Below the pieces are notes generated by a model. That model was not told where the DNA came from. It saw only the letters and a program-made list of their open reading frames with translations, and did no database searches. Position numbers and translations under genes: made by a program. A stretch of DNA of 64,000 bases from Hydrogenophaga intermedia (GTDB lineage Bacteria > Pseudomonadota > Gammaproteobacteria > Burkholderiales > Burkholderiaceae_C), in NCBI RefSeq assembly GCF_023715105.1, contig NZ_JAMBNO010000006.1, forward strand, positions 124,001 through 188,000. The letters run 5' to 3'. This document shows, in pieces, positions 41,953 through 53,300 of the stretch. Numbering within the stretch: position 1 is the first letter of the stretch; each line of letters begins with the position of its first letter.

Positions 41953-42651
41953 ATGCAAACGCCGCTGGCACGGGCGGGCGTGTCCACCCACGCGGGCTTG
42001 TCGCTCGGGCGGGCGCAGCACGCCGAGGCCACCACGGCGTTGCTGCCCAGGCGCCTGCGCGCCAGCGGCGGCGGCGCGGTGTTGCTCGGGCCCTGGTTGC
42101 TGCGCGCCGTGGTGGTGCTGCCGGCGGGGCATCCCTGCGTACGCGGTGGCCCGGTGGCCGCAGCCCTGTGGTTCGGCGCGCTGCACCGCGATTGGCTGCG
42201 CGCGCACGGCATCGACGCGCAATGCCACGAGGGGCCCGTGTCTGCACACTGGGCGTGCTTTGCGGGCCGCGCGCCCGGTGAGGTGCTGGTGGACGGGCTC
42301 AAGCTCACCGGCATTGCGCAAACGTGGCGGCGTGATCGGGTGCAGCTGTGGTCGGGCACCTTGCTGAGCCCGGTGCCGTGGTCGATGCTGTGCCGCGAGC
42401 TCAACCGTCGGGGCGAGCACGCGCAGGCGCTGGCGCAGTCCACCACGACCGTGCAGGCCTGCCTGGGCCACGCGCCCGATGCGACGCGCTGGGCCGCCGA
42501 GCTGACCACCCGTCTGCAGCAGGGCGTGGCGAAGGCCGGAACTTGCGCCGCGTCAACTCCCGGGACGCGTGCGTTGCCAACATGGCCTGCAAACGCTGCG
42601 GCGATGGCCTCCAACGGCCCGCGCAGGCGCGACACAGGAGCGATGGCATGA
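41953..42651 (+). CDS. Lipoate-protein ligase family protein
   Basis: A 232-residue BPL/LplA-fold protein. HPCVRGGPVAAALWFG is the acyl-adenylate region and VDGLKLTGIAQTWRRDRVQ holds the conserved Lys (about 117) of the LplA family. The C-terminal 40 residues are Ala/Pro-rich and probably disordered. It begins three bases after the lipoyl-domain gene, so attachment of lipoate to that protein is the natural assignment. Other family members transfer octanoate, which also fits. Confidence 0.78.
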   Translation: MQTPLARAGVSTHAGLSLGRAQHAEATTALLPRRLRASGGGAVLLGPWLLRAVVVLPAGHPCVRGGPVAAALWFGALHRDWLRAHGIDAQCHEGPVSAHWACFAGRAPGEVLVDGLKLTGIAQTWRRDRVQLWSGTLLSPVPWSMLCRELNRRGEHAQALAQSTTTVQACLGHAPDATRWAAELTTRLQQGVAKAGTCAASTPGTRALPTWPANAAAMASNGPRRRDTGAMA

Positions 42652-43301
42652 AGACCGACGAGCAACTGAAGAAGGACGTGACGGCCGAGCTGGCCTGGGA
42701 CCCGGCGGTCAACGCCGCCAACATCGGCGTGGCCGTGCGCAACGGCATCGTCACGCTCAGCGGCACGCTGGACACCTACGTGCAGAAACACGCGGTGGAG
42801 CGTGCGGTGCGCCGTGTGGCGGGCGTGCGCGGCATTGCGCTCGATCTGGAGGTCCGGCTGGCCCCGGGCCACGCGCGCACCGACAGCGAGATCGCCCAGG
42901 CGGCGGCGCACGCCATGCACTGGCATTCGCTGGTACCGGACGACCGCGTGAAGGTGGAGGTCGAAGACGGCTGGGTGCGCCTGAGCGGCGAGGTGGACTG
43001 GGCCTACCAGCGCGCCAGCGCCGAGCAATCGGTGCGCCCGCTCGTGGGCGTGCGCGGCGTCACCAACGACATCACGATCAAGCCGCGCGCCAACGCCAGC
43101 GAGATCTCGCGCGAGATCACCTCGGCGCTGGAGCGCCATGCCCGGCGTGAGGCCCGGCGCATCGCCGTGGAGGTGGAGGGCGGTGTGGTCACGCTGCGTG
43201 GCACGGTCGATTCGCTGGCCGAGCGGCAAGCCGCCGTCGGCACGGCCTTCGCGGCGCAGGGCGTCTCACGCGTCATCGACCAGCTTGACGTGGCTGTCTG
43301 A
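42648..43301 (+). CDS. Triple BON-domain protein
   Basis: A 217-residue protein of three BON domains (about 3-70, 75-145 and 150-217), each with the valine/glycine pattern IGVAVRNGIVTLSGTLDTY, VKVEVEDGWVRLSGEVDW and [19 protein letters not shown]. There is no signal peptide, unlike periplasmic OsmY, so it is likely cytoplasmic. The ATG overlaps the previous stop by four bases. It ends the low-oxygen operon; its ligand is unknown. Confidence 0.9.
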   Translation: MKTDEQLKKDVTAELAWDPAVNAANIGVAVRNGIVTLSGTLDTYVQKHAVERAVRRVAGVRGIALDLEVRLAPGHARTDSEIAQAAAHAMHWHSLVPDDRVKVEVEDGWVRLSGEVDWAYQRASAEQSVRPLVGVRGVTNDITIKPRANASEISREITSALERHARREARRIAVEVEGGVVTLRGTVDSLAERQAAVGTAFAAQGVSRVIDQLDVAV

Positions 43302-43439
43302 GGCCACACAAGGGTGTTCGCGGCCAAGCGCCGCATCCAGGAGACGGCAGCACGCGGGGCGCTGGAACACAACGACGGGCAACAACCGAGTACCGCAGTC
43401 GTGGACATGCAGCGCGAGCTGATCGGTGGCTGCGCTGCC

Positions 43440-44978
43440 TCAGCGCTTGCCGCCGAGCAGGCCGCCCAGCACGCCGCGCAGGATCTGTCGGCCCAGGCCG
43501 CTGGCCACCGTGCGCGCAGCGGTCTTGGCCATGGTCTGCACCAGGCCGTCGTACTGGCCTCCGCGCGGGCCGGTGCGGCCGAACAGCACCTCGTTGATGA
43601 CGCTCTTTTCTTCGGCCGGCGCTTCCTTGGTGGCGCCCGGGATGCGCGGCGTTCTGGCGGCGGGCTTGTCCGAGGCTTCCTCGGCCGCCGCTTCAACGCG
43701 TGCACCGGCGTGGGCGCGGAACATCTCGTAGGCGCTTTCGCGATCGAGCGTCTTTTCGTACGTGCCGGCCACCAACGAGCCCTTGATGAGCGCCTGGCGC
43801 TGCTCGGGCGTGATCGGGCCGATCTGGCTGCCTGGCGGGATCACGTAGGCCCGCTCCGTCTCGCAGGGTCGGCCCTTGGCGTCGAGAAAGCTCACCAGTG
43901 CCTCGCCCACCGCAAGCTCGGTGATCGCCGCCTCGATGTCGAGCCCCGCCTTGGGCCGCATGGTCTGTGCGGTGGCCTTGACTGCCTTCTGGTCGCGCGG
44001 GGTGAAGGCGCGCAGCGCGTGTTGCACGCGGTTGCCCAGCTGGCCCAGCACGCTGTCCGGGATATCGAGCGGGTTCTGCGTCACGAAATAAACGCCCACG
44101 CCCTTGGAGCGCACCAGGCGCACCACCAGTTCGATGCGCTCGACCAGCACCTTGGGCGCCTCGTTGAACAGCAGGTGCGCTTCGTCGAAAAAGAACACCA
44201 GCTTGGGCTTCTCCGGGTCGCCGATCTCGGGCAGCGTCTCGAACAACTCCGAGAGCATCCACAGCAGAAACGTGGCGTACAGGCGCGGCGAGTTCAGCAG
44301 CTTGTCGGCTGTGAGGATGTTGATCACCCCCTTGCCGTCCACGGTCTGCATGAAGTCGGCGATGTCGAGCATGGGTTCGCCGAAGAACTTGTCGCCACCT
44401 TGTTCTTCCACCTGCATCAGCCCGCGCTGGATGGCGCCGATGGAGGCCGCGCTGATGTTGCCGTACTCGGTGGTGAACTGCTTGGCGTTGTCGCCCACGT
44501 GCTGCAGCATGGCCCGCAGGTCCTTCATGTCGAGCAGCAGCAGGCCGTTGTCGTCGGCGATCTTGAAGATCAGGTTGAGCACGCCGGTCTGCGTGTCGTT
44601 GAGGTTGAGCATGCGTGCCAGCAGCAGCGGGCCCATGTCGCTCACGGTGGCGCGCACCGGGTGGCCCTGTTCGCCAAACACGTCCCACAGCGTGGTCGGG
44701 CATTCGGTGGGTTGGGGCAGGTCGATGCCGCGGTCCTTCAGGATGCCGGCCATCTTCTCGCCGATCTTTCCGGTCTGGCTGATGCCGGTGAGGTCGCCCT
44801 TCACGTCGGCCATGAACACCGGCACCCCGATACGAGAGAACCCCTCGGCCAGTCCCTGCAGCGTGACCGTCTTGCCGGTGCCGGTGGCGCCGGTGATGAG
44901 CCCGTGGCGGTTGGCCAGACCGGGCAGCAACTGGCAGGTGGTCAGGGCGTTCTTGGCGATCAGCAGCGGTTCGGCCAT
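43440..44978 (-). CDS. HerA-like ATPase (DUF853/YjgR family)
   Basis: A 512-residue ATPase. Walker [21 protein letters not shown] is near residue 30, [13 protein letters not shown] follows, and Walker [13 protein letters not shown] is near residue 265; the C-terminus is Ala/Gly-rich and basic. Related to HerA/FtsK helicases; function in DUF853 members is unsettled. The ATG at 44978 has AAGGAT before it. It is a single gene on the minus strand between the BON gene and yebC. Confidence 0.88.
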   Translation of the reverse strand: MAEPLLIAKNALTTCQLLPGLANRHGLITGATGTGKTVTLQGLAEGFSRIGVPVFMADVKGDLTGISQTGKIGEKMAGILKDRGIDLPQPTECPTTLWDVFGEQGHPVRATVSDMGPLLLARMLNLNDTQTGVLNLIFKIADDNGLLLLDMKDLRAMLQHVGDNAKQFTTEYGNISAASIGAIQRGLMQVEEQGGDKFFGEPMLDIADFMQTVDGKGVINILTADKLLNSPRLYATFLLWMLSELFETLPEIGDPEKPKLVFFFDEAHLLFNEAPKVLVERIELVVRLVRSKGVGVYFVTQNPLDIPDSVLGQLGNRVQHALRAFTPRDQKAVKATAQTMRPKAGLDIEAAITELAVGEALVSFLDAKGRPCETERAYVIPPGSQIGPITPEQRQALIKGSLVAGTYEKTLDRESAYEMFRAHAGARVEAAAEEASDKPAARTPRIPGATKEAPAEEKSVINEVLFGRTGPRGGQYDGLVQTMAKTAARTVASGLGRQILRGVLGGLLGGKR

Positions 44979-45088
44979 GGGGCGATCCTTGTGGGTGGGT
45001 GGGGCGGAGCTGGAGGGTCGGGTCAGGCGCAATCGTAAAATCGCGTGCTCATTAGATCAAAGCCAACAGGCACCACAAGGACGCATCC

Positions 45089-45814
45089 ATGGCCGGACAC
45101 AGCAAATGGGCCAACATCCAGCACCGCAAGGGCCGCCAGGACGAGAAGCGGGGCAAGATCTGGACCCGTGTGATCCGCGAGATCACGGTGGCCGCGCGCA
45201 GCGGCGGCGGTGACCCCGCCATGAACCCGCGCCTGCGGCTGGCGATCGAGAAGGCCAAGGCGGCCAACATGCCGGCCGACCGCATCAAGTACAACGTGGA
45301 CAAGGCCTCCGGCACGCTCGAAGGCCTGGCGCTGGAGGAAATCCGTTACGAGGGCTACGGCATCGGCGGCGCCGCGGTGATCCTGGACACCATGACCGAC
45401 AACCGCGTGCGCACCGTGGCCGAGGTGCGCCATGCGTTCAGCAAGTACGGCGGCAACCTGGGCACCGAAGGGTCGGTGTCGTTCCAGTTCAAGCATTGCG
45501 GCCAACTGATCTTCGCACCCGGTACCTCGGAAGACGCGGTGATGGAGGTGGCGCTGGAGGCCGGCGCCGAGGACGTCATCACCGACGACGACGGCGCCAT
45601 CGAGGTGCTGACAGCGCCGGCCGACTTCGAGGCGGTGAAGAACGCACTGGAGGCCAAAGGCCTCAAGCCCGAGATCGCCGAGGTCACCATGCGCGCGGAG
45701 AACACCGTCGCCCTCAGCGGCGAAGACGGCGCCCGCATGCAAAAACTGCTGGAAGTGCTCGAAGACCTGGACGACGTGCAGAACGTCTTCCACAACGCAG
45801 AAATCTCGGAATGA
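45089..45814 (+). CDS. YebC/PmpR family protein
   Basis: A 241-residue YebC/PmpR protein: [20 protein letters not shown] is the family N-terminus, and [20 protein letters not shown] sits in the middle. Members regulate transcription or rescue ribosomes at proline stretches. TAAAAT at 45036-45041 could be its -10 element. Its TGA overlaps the purD ATG (ATGA). Confidence 0.95.
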   Translation: MAGHSKWANIQHRKGRQDEKRGKIWTRVIREITVAARSGGGDPAMNPRLRLAIEKAKAANMPADRIKYNVDKASGTLEGLALEEIRYEGYGIGGAAVILDTMTDNRVRTVAEVRHAFSKYGGNLGTEGSVSFQFKHCGQLIFAPGTSEDAVMEVALEAGAEDVITDDDGAIEVLTAPADFEAVKNALEAKGLKPEIAEVTMRAENTVALSGEDGARMQKLLEVLEDLDDVQNVFHNAEISE

Positions 45815-47085
45815 AAGTTCTCGTCATCGGCGGTGGCGGCCGCGAGCATGCGCTCGCCTGGCGCCTGAAGCAATCCGAGGGTGTGGAGCAGGTCTTCGTG
45901 GCGCCCGGCAACGCCGGCACGGCGCGCGATCCGCAACTCACCAACCTTCCCATCACCGACAAGGTCAAGCTGCGCGAATGGGTGCAGGCCAACGGCATCG
46001 AGCTCACCGTGGTGGGCCCCGAGGCACCGCTGGCGGCGGGCGTGGTCGACGAGTTCCGGGCCCACGGTCTGGCCATCTTCGGCCCCACGCAAAAGGCCGC
46101 GCAGCTGGAGAGCTCCAAGGCCTTCAGCAAGGCCTTCATGCAGCGCCACGGCATTCCCACGGCCGACTACCAGACCTTCACCGACGCAGCCAAGGCCCAC
46201 GCCTACGTGGACGCCAAGGGGGCGCCGATCGTCATCAAGGCCGACGGCCTGGCCGCGGGCAAGGGCGTGGTGGTGGCCATGACGCTGGCCGAGGCGCACG
46301 AGGCGATCGACTTCATGCTGCTCGACAACAAGCTCGGTGTGGCGCACAACGAAGGCGGCGCGCGCGTCGTCATCGAGGAGTTCCTGCAGGGCGAAGAGGC
46401 CAGCTTCATCGTGCTGTGCGACGGTGAACACGCGCTGGCACTGGCCACCAGCCAGGACCACAAGCGCCTGAAAGACGCCGACCAGGGCCCCAACACGGGT
46501 GGCATGGGCGCGTACTCGCCCGCGCCGGTAGTCACGCCCGCGGTGCACCAGCGCGCCATGGACGAGGTGATCCTTCCCACGCTGCGCGGCATGAAGGCCG
46601 ACGGCATTCCGTACACCGGTTTCCTGTACGCAGGCCTCATGATCACGCCCGACGGCGCGGTCAAGACGCTGGAGTTCAACTGCCGCATGGGCGACCCGGA
46701 GACCCAGCCCATCATGATGCGGCTGCGCAGCAACTTCGCGCAGGTGCTGCTGGCCGCCACGCGAGGCGAACTGGATCGCGTGCAATTGGATTGGGATCCG
46801 CGTGTTGCGCTGGGCGTGGTCATGGCTGCGGCTGGCTACCCCATGGACCCGCGCAAGGGCGACGCCATCACCGGCCTGCCGGCCGACGAGGCTGACCGCA
46901 TGGTGTTCCACGCCGGTACCGCGCTGGACGGCGACACCGTGCGCGCCTCGGGCGGGCGCGTGCTGTGCGTGACGGCGCTGGCCGATACCGTGGCGCTGGC
47001 GCGGCAACGTGCCTATGCCGTGGTCGACGCGGTGCATTTCGACGGCATGCAGTGCCGTCGCGACATCGGTTTTCGCGCGCTTTGA
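45811..47085 (+). CDS. purD: Phosphoribosylamine-glycine ligase
   Basis: A 424-residue ATP-grasp ligase of purine synthesis that joins glycine to phosphoribosylamine. It begins [19 protein letters not shown]. The ATP-grasp core has [18 protein letters not shown] and [38 protein letters not shown] binds metal. The start overlaps yebC and its stop overlaps the TTG start of the acyltransferase gene. Confidence 0.97.
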   Translation: MKVLVIGGGGREHALAWRLKQSEGVEQVFVAPGNAGTARDPQLTNLPITDKVKLREWVQANGIELTVVGPEAPLAAGVVDEFRAHGLAIFGPTQKAAQLESSKAFSKAFMQRHGIPTADYQTFTDAAKAHAYVDAKGAPIVIKADGLAAGKGVVVAMTLAEAHEAIDFMLLDNKLGVAHNEGGARVVIEEFLQGEEASFIVLCDGEHALALATSQDHKRLKDADQGPNTGGMGAYSPAPVVTPAVHQRAMDEVILPTLRGMKADGIPYTGFLYAGLMITPDGAVKTLEFNCRMGDPETQPIMMRLRSNFAQVLLAATRGELDRVQLDWDPRVALGVVMAAAGYPMDPRKGDAITGLPADEADRMVFHAGTALDGDTVRASGGRVLCVTALADTVALARQRAYAVVDAVHFDGMQCRRDIGFRAL

Positions 47086-47723
47086 GCACGCCCGCGCTCC
47101 TGGCGCCACCGCATCCGGTGCGCTTTCGTGGTTCGCGCCTGGCGCGCGCGCTGCTGGCGCTGGCGGGCTGGCGCGTCATCGAGGACGGTTTTCCCGCCCG
47201 CCAGGGCGTGGCCATCGTCTACCCGCACACCAGCAACTGGGATTTCGTGGTCGGCGTGCTCGCCAAGTGGAGCATCGGCATTCCGGTGCGCTTCTGGGGC
47301 AAGGACACGCTGTTCGACGTGCCGCTGTTCGGCCGCTGGCTGCGCTGGTTGGGCGGCATGCCGATCGAACGCCATTCACCGCGCGGCGCTGTGGGCGCCA
47401 TGGTGCACACCATGCGCGAGGCCGTGGCGCGTGACGAGCTGCTGTGGCTGGCGCTCTCGCCCGAGGGCACGCGCCGGCGCACCGAAGGCTGGCGCAGCGG
47501 CTTCTACCAAGTGGCGCTGGGTGCCGGCGTGCCGCTGGCACTGGTGGTGCTCGACTACGGCCAACGCCAGGTGCGGGTGCACGACTTCCTGCTGCTGAGC
47601 GGTGACAGTGCCGCCGATTACGCCCGCATCGCCCAGGGTTTTGCGGGCGTGCGCGGTTTTCAACCCGGGAAAGCCAGCCCCGTGCAGCCCTTGCCCAAGC
47701 GTCTGACTGCCGATACGGTGTGA
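47082..47723 (+). CDS. 1-acyl-glycerol-3-phosphate acyltransferase-like protein
   Basis: A 213-residue PlsC-type acyltransferase. The catalytic HxxxxD motif is HTSNWD in [27 protein letters not shown] and LSPEGTRRR are the other two blocks. A TTG start at 47082 overlaps the purD stop (TTGA); no ATG fits the N-terminus. Donor and acceptor are unknown. Confidence 0.85.
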   Translation: MSTPALLAPPHPVRFRGSRLARALLALAGWRVIEDGFPARQGVAIVYPHTSNWDFVVGVLAKWSIGIPVRFWGKDTLFDVPLFGRWLRWLGGMPIERHSPRGAVGAMVHTMREAVARDELLWLALSPEGTRRRTEGWRSGFYQVALGAGVPLALVVLDYGQRQVRVHDFLLLSGDSAADYARIAQGFAGVRGFQPGKASPVQPLPKRLTADTV

Positions 47724-47725
47724 AC

Positions 47726-48643
47726 ATGCCCGACCAACCCATCGTCACCGTCCGCGAGTACCTGATCGATCTGCAGGAGCGCATCACCTCCACCGTGGCG
47801 ATGGTGGACGGTGGCCGCTTCGTGGTCGATCGCTGGAAGAAGCCGCCCGGCGAGAAGCTGCAGGGCGAAGGCATCACCCAGATCCTCGAGGACGGCGCCG
47901 TCTTCGAACGCGCCGGCTGCGGCTTCTCGCACGTGAGTGGGCCGCAATTGCCGCCCTCGGCCACGCAGCACCGGCCCGAGCTGGCGGGGGCACCGTTCGA
48001 GGCCATGGGCGTTTCGCTGGTGTTCCACCCGCGCAACCCCTACGTGCCCACGGTGCACATGAACGTGCGCATGATTGCCGCCACCCCCAAGGGCGGCGAA
48101 CCGGTGTGCTGGTTCGGCGGTGGCATGGACCTCACCCCGTACTACGGCGACGAGGACGACGCGGTGCACTTCCACCGCACCTGCAAGAGCGCGCTCGACC
48201 CCTTCGGTGTTGACAAGTACCCGCGGTTCAAGAAGTGGTGTGACGAGTACTTCTACCTCAAGCACCGCGACGAACAGCGCGGTATCGGCGGCGTGTTCTT
48301 CGACGACTTCTCCGAGCTCGGCTTCGACGGCAGCTTTGCCATGATGAGTTCGGTGGGTGACGCCTTCCTCGACGCCTACCTGCCGATCGTGGACCGGCGC
48401 AAGAACACCCCCTACGGTGAGCGCGAGCGCAGCTTCCAGCTCTACCGTCGCGGCCGCTACGTCGAGTTCAACCTGGTGTGGGACCGTGGCACCCACTTCG
48501 GCCTGCAATCGGGCGGCCGCAGCGAATCGATCCTGCTGTCCATGCCGCCGTTGGTGAGCTGGGCCTACAACCGCAAGACCAAGAAGGGCACGCCGGAGGA
48601 CCGGCTGTACCGCGAGTTCCTGGTGCGCAAGGACTGGGTCTGA
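47726..48643 (+). CDS. hemF: Coproporphyrinogen III oxidase, oxygen-dependent
   Basis: A 305-residue enzyme that uses oxygen to decarboxylate coproporphyrinogen III to protoporphyrinogen IX. Family segments include [47 protein letters not shown] and [23 protein letters not shown] at 47726; a GTG two codons earlier is possible. The start of nadD overlaps its stop by one base. Confidence 0.97.
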   Translation: MPDQPIVTVREYLIDLQERITSTVAMVDGGRFVVDRWKKPPGEKLQGEGITQILEDGAVFERAGCGFSHVSGPQLPPSATQHRPELAGAPFEAMGVSLVFHPRNPYVPTVHMNVRMIAATPKGGEPVCWFGGGMDLTPYYGDEDDAVHFHRTCKSALDPFGVDKYPRFKKWCDEYFYLKHRDEQRGIGGVFFDDFSELGFDGSFAMMSSVGDAFLDAYLPIVDRRKNTPYGERERSFQLYRRGRYVEFNLVWDRGTHFGLQSGGRSESILLSMPPLVSWAYNRKTKKGTPEDRLYREFLVRKDWV

Positions 48644-49290
48644 TGGCCGACGCGCCCGCCGCGATCCGCCGCGTCGGCATGTTCGGTGGCGCCTTCGACC
48701 CGCCGCATGGCGCGCACCGGGCGCTCGCCGAGGCCGCCATCGAACAACTGCAACTCGACCGCCTGCACGTGCTGCCCACCGGCCACGCGTGGCACAAGTC
48801 GCGTGCGCTGCTGCCGGCCCATCACCGCATTGCCATGTGCGAACTCGCCTTCGGCGACCTGCCGCGCGTGCGCATCGACGTGCGCGAGACCGAGCGCCCC
48901 GGGCCGAGCTACACCGCCGACACGCTGGCCGAGTTGCGCGCCGAATACCCCGCCGCGCAGTTGTTCCTGGTGCTGGGCGCCGACCAGTTGCTGGCCTTCA
49001 AGAGCTGGGTGCGCTGGCAGGACGTGCTGGCGCAGGCCACCCTCGCGGTGGCCAACCGGCCCACCAGCATCGGCGCCCAGGCGCTGCTGGGCGAGGCGCC
49101 CGAGACCGATCTTTCGGGCGTCGACATCCCCTTCGAGCGGCTGGACATGCCGCTGCAACACCTCAGCGCCACCGCGGTGCGCGCCCGCCTGGCTGGCGGC
49201 GCCGCCGACGGGCCGCCCCTGGACGTGCTGGTCCCGGGTGCGGTCGCAGGCTATATTTCGCAGCATCACCTTTACCAGACCGCTTCATGA
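48643..49290 (+). CDS. nadD: Nicotinate-nucleotide adenylyltransferase
   Basis: A 215-residue enzyme that adenylates nicotinate mononucleotide in NAD synthesis. [20 protein letters not shown] contains the HxGH-type motif, [14 protein letters not shown] and [14 protein letters not shown] (variant of the ISSTxxR motif) follow. Overlaps hemF by one base and rsfS by four. Confidence 0.95.
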   Translation: MADAPAAIRRVGMFGGAFDPPHGAHRALAEAAIEQLQLDRLHVLPTGHAWHKSRALLPAHHRIAMCELAFGDLPRVRIDVRETERPGPSYTADTLAELRAEYPAAQLFLVLGADQLLAFKSWVRWQDVLAQATLAVANRPTSIGAQALLGEAPETDLSGVDIPFERLDMPLQHLSATAVRARLAGGAADGPPLDVLVPGAVAGYISQHHLYQTAS

Positions 49291-50042
49291 CGACCAGCGA
49301 ATCCGCCGCGAAAAAAGACATCCAGAAACTGCAGAAGGCCATCGTGGAGGGCCTGGAGGATGTCAAAGGCCAGGACATCGTGGTCTTCAACACCGAAGAA
49401 CTCTCACCGCTGTTCGAGCGCGTGATCATCGCCAGCGGCACCTCCAACCGCCAGACCAAGGCGCTGGCCGCCAGCGTGCGCGACGCCGTGCGAGAGGCCG
49501 GTTTCGACAAGCCCCGCATCGAGGGCGAGGACAACGGCGAGTGGATCATCGTGGACTGCGGCCAGGCCGTGGCGCACGTGATGCAGCCCGTGATCCGCCA
49601 GTACTACCGGCTCGAAGAGATCTGGGGTGCCAAGCCGGTGCGCCTGAAGGCCGCGGCCAAGGCCGCTGCCGGCGCTGCCAAACCCCGTACCAAGGCGGCT
49701 GCGGACGATGCCGCGCCTGCGAAGGCCCCGGCGCGCAAGGCGCCGGCGAAGAAGGCTGCCGCCGCGGCGCCCAAGCCCTTACCCCGCGGCGCAGGTCGAG
49801 CGGCGCCTGCCGGCAAGCGAGCGTCGACCAGTTCGTCGGCCAAGCCTGCAGCCGGCAGCTCGCGCAGTGCCAAGCCCGCCGGCAAGACGGTCGCCAAGCC
49901 CGCCGGCAAGTCCGCCAAGCCGCGCGCCGCGCTGCCCAAGGTGGTCGTGAACGCGCCCGCCACCAAGAAGAAGGCCTCGCCCAAGGCCGCGGCGCCCGCC
50001 GCGCGCAAGGCGGCCAAGCCCGCCGTCAAGAAGAAGACATGA
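49287..50042 (+). CDS. rsfS: Ribosome silencing factor RsfS with long basic tail
   Basis: A 251-residue protein. The RsfS core is residues 1-115 ([52 protein letters not shown]). The remaining ~135 residues are an Ala/Lys/Pro repeat tail ([28 protein letters not shown]) like histone H1 or a nucleoid protein; ordinary RsfS proteins are 105-130 residues. The core binds uL14 to block subunit joining; the tail could bind rRNA or DNA. Overlaps nadD and rlmH by ATGA. Confidence 0.92.
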   Translation: MTTSESAAKKDIQKLQKAIVEGLEDVKGQDIVVFNTEELSPLFERVIIASGTSNRQTKALAASVRDAVREAGFDKPRIEGEDNGEWIIVDCGQAVAHVMQPVIRQYYRLEEIWGAKPVRLKAAAKAAAGAAKPRTKAAADDAAPAKAPARKAPAKKAAAAAPKPLPRGAGRAAPAGKRASTSSSAKPAAGSSRSAKPAGKTVAKPAGKSAKPRAALPKVVVNAPATKKKASPKAAAPAARKAAKPAVKKKT

Positions 50043-50506
50043 AACTCGTGATCGTCGCGGTCGGGCAGAAGGTGCCCGACTGGGCCCAGACCGCCTACGA
50101 CGATTACGCCAAACGCTTCCCGCCCGAGCTGCGCGTCGAGCTCAAGGCCGTCAAGACCGAACCGCGAGGCTCCAAGACCGTCGAGACGCTCTGGGCCGCG
50201 GAGCGCCAGCGCATCGAGGCCGCCATACCTCGCGGCGCTCGCATCGTGGCGCTCGACGAGCGCGGCACCGCGCTCACCACGCAAGCGCTCGCGCAGCAGC
50301 TGCGCCAGTGGCAGCAGGGCGGTGACGACGTGGCACTCATCATCGGCGGGCCCGACGGCCTGGACCCCGCATTCCGTGACGCCGCGCACCAACGCGTGCG
50401 TCTGTCCGACCTCACGCTGCCGCACGCCATGGTGCGCGTGCTCCTGATCGAGCAGCTCTACCGTGCGTGGTCGATCAACGCGAACCACCCCTACCACCGC
50501 GAATGA
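50039..50506 (+). CDS. rlmH: 23S rRNA pseudouridine-1915 N3-methyltransferase
   Basis: A 155-residue SPOUT methyltransferase. [20 protein letters not shown] is at the N-terminus; [29 protein letters not shown] and [20 protein letters not shown] form the SAM knot. Overlaps rsfS by four bases. Confidence 0.97.
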   Translation: MKLVIVAVGQKVPDWAQTAYDDYAKRFPPELRVELKAVKTEPRGSKTVETLWAAERQRIEAAIPRGARIVALDERGTALTTQALAQQLRQWQQGGDDVALIIGGPDGLDPAFRDAAHQRVRLSDLTLPHAMVRVLLIEQLYRAWSINANHPYHRE

Positions 50507-51126
50507 AGCCGTTCGTCTACCTGGCCTCGCAAAGCCCGCGCCGTCGCGAACTGCTCACGCAGTGGGGCGTGGCGCACGAACTGCTGCTGCCCGACGCCGA
50601 CGAGGACGCTGAATCGCTGGAGGCGGTCAAGCCCAACGAAGCGCCTGCGGCCTATGTGCAGCGGGTCACCGCGCTCAAGCTGGATGCGGCCATGCAGCGC
50701 CTCAAGCGCCGTGGCCTGCCGCCGGCGCCCGTGCTGTGCGCGGACACCACCGTGGCGCTTGGTCGACGCATCCTGGGCAAACCGGCCGATGCCGCCGAGG
50801 CGCGCCGCATGCTGGCCGATCTGTCAGGCCGAGAGCACCGGGTGCTTACCGCGGTGGCGGTGGGCAAGGCCGCAAAGTTCGCCAAGGGCGGCCAACGCTG
50901 GGCCGCGCTTTCCACGTCCACCGTCACGTTCGACACGCTCACGGCGACGCAGATACGCCGCTACGTGGCGGGCGGCGAGCCCATGGGCAAGGCCGGCGCG
51001 TACGCGATCCAGGGCCACGCGGGCCTGTGGGTGCGCCGCATCCATGGCAGCCACACAGGCATCATCGGCCTGCCCGCGTTCGAAACCGCGCAGTTGCTGC
51101 GCGCCGCGGGCCTGCCCATCCTCTGA
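50503..51126 (+). CDS. Maf-like nucleoside triphosphate pyrophosphatase
   Basis: A 207-residue Maf/YhdE-family enzyme. [17 protein letters not shown] is the substrate-binding loop, [15 protein letters not shown] and [18 protein letters not shown] follow. Members hydrolyse dTTP/UTP or modified nucleotides. Its ATG overlaps the rlmH stop. Confidence 0.93.
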   Translation: MKPFVYLASQSPRRRELLTQWGVAHELLLPDADEDAESLEAVKPNEAPAAYVQRVTALKLDAAMQRLKRRGLPPAPVLCADTTVALGRRILGKPADAAEARRMLADLSGREHRVLTAVAVGKAAKFAKGGQRWAALSTSTVTFDTLTATQIRRYVAGGEPMGKAGAYAIQGHAGLWVRRIHGSHTGIIGLPAFETAQLLRAAGLPIL

Positions 51127-51148
51127 CGCCGATACTTTCGAGCACCCC

Positions 51149-52663
<1,515 letters not shown>

Positions 52664-52670
52664 CGCATGC

Positions 52671-53198
52671 TCAGGCGGTGCGTGCCGCCGATCCTTCACG
52701 CACCGGCCCGACACGCGCTTCGATGTCGTGCTGCAGTTCGCGGCGCAAGCCCAGCAGGAAGCCGGCTTCGGCCACCACGAACAGCGGGCCGATGATCAGG
52801 CCGGTGATGTCGTCCACGAAGGCGGGTTTGCGGCCTTCGTAGTAGTGGCCGATGAACTGGATCACCCAGCCCACCACGAACAGGCCAATGCCGACCACCA
52901 GCCAGGTGGCGGTGGGCTGCGCGGCCACCGCCTGTGCAAACCACAGGCACAGCGCCATCAGCGCCGCCATCACCACACCCAGCCGCAGATCGAGCCGCAG
53001 GTAGTACAGCACGCTGGCCAATGTCACCAGCGTGGCGGGGGAGAGCGCTACGCCACCCCACTGCCCGAACACCGGCCGCGCCAGCAGCACCGCCACGGCC
53101 ATCACGATCATGGGAATGCCGACGAAGTGGGTGAGGATGTTGCGCCGGTCACGGTGGTAGGCCGCGTACTGGCTGAGCTGGTCGGTGAGTGTCTTCAT
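52671..53198 (-). CDS. Mpo1-like/DUF962 membrane protein
   Basis: A 175-residue protein with four membrane helices. The DUF962 signature is visible: N-terminal YAAYHRDRRNILTHFVGIPM and later QFIGHYYEGRKPAFVDD, with conserved His residues that bind iron in yeast Mpo1, a fatty-acid dioxygenase. Convergent with rng. Confidence 0.88.
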   Translation of the reverse strand: MKTLTDQLSQYAAYHRDRRNILTHFVGIPMIVMAVAVLLARPVFGQWGGVALSPATLVTLASVLYYLRLDLRLGVVMAALMALCLWFAQAVAAQPTATWLVVGIGLFVVGWVIQFIGHYYEGRKPAFVDDITGLIIGPLFVVAEAGFLLGLRRELQHDIEARVGPVREGSAARTA

Positions 53199-53300
53199 CG
53201 CACGTCTCCTCGCTACGGGATGGCGTGTTTTACACCCGCGCCCCGCGGCACTCAACCGGGAAAGCCACGGCCCGTGGTCGCCCGGACGTCACTGCCGCGC

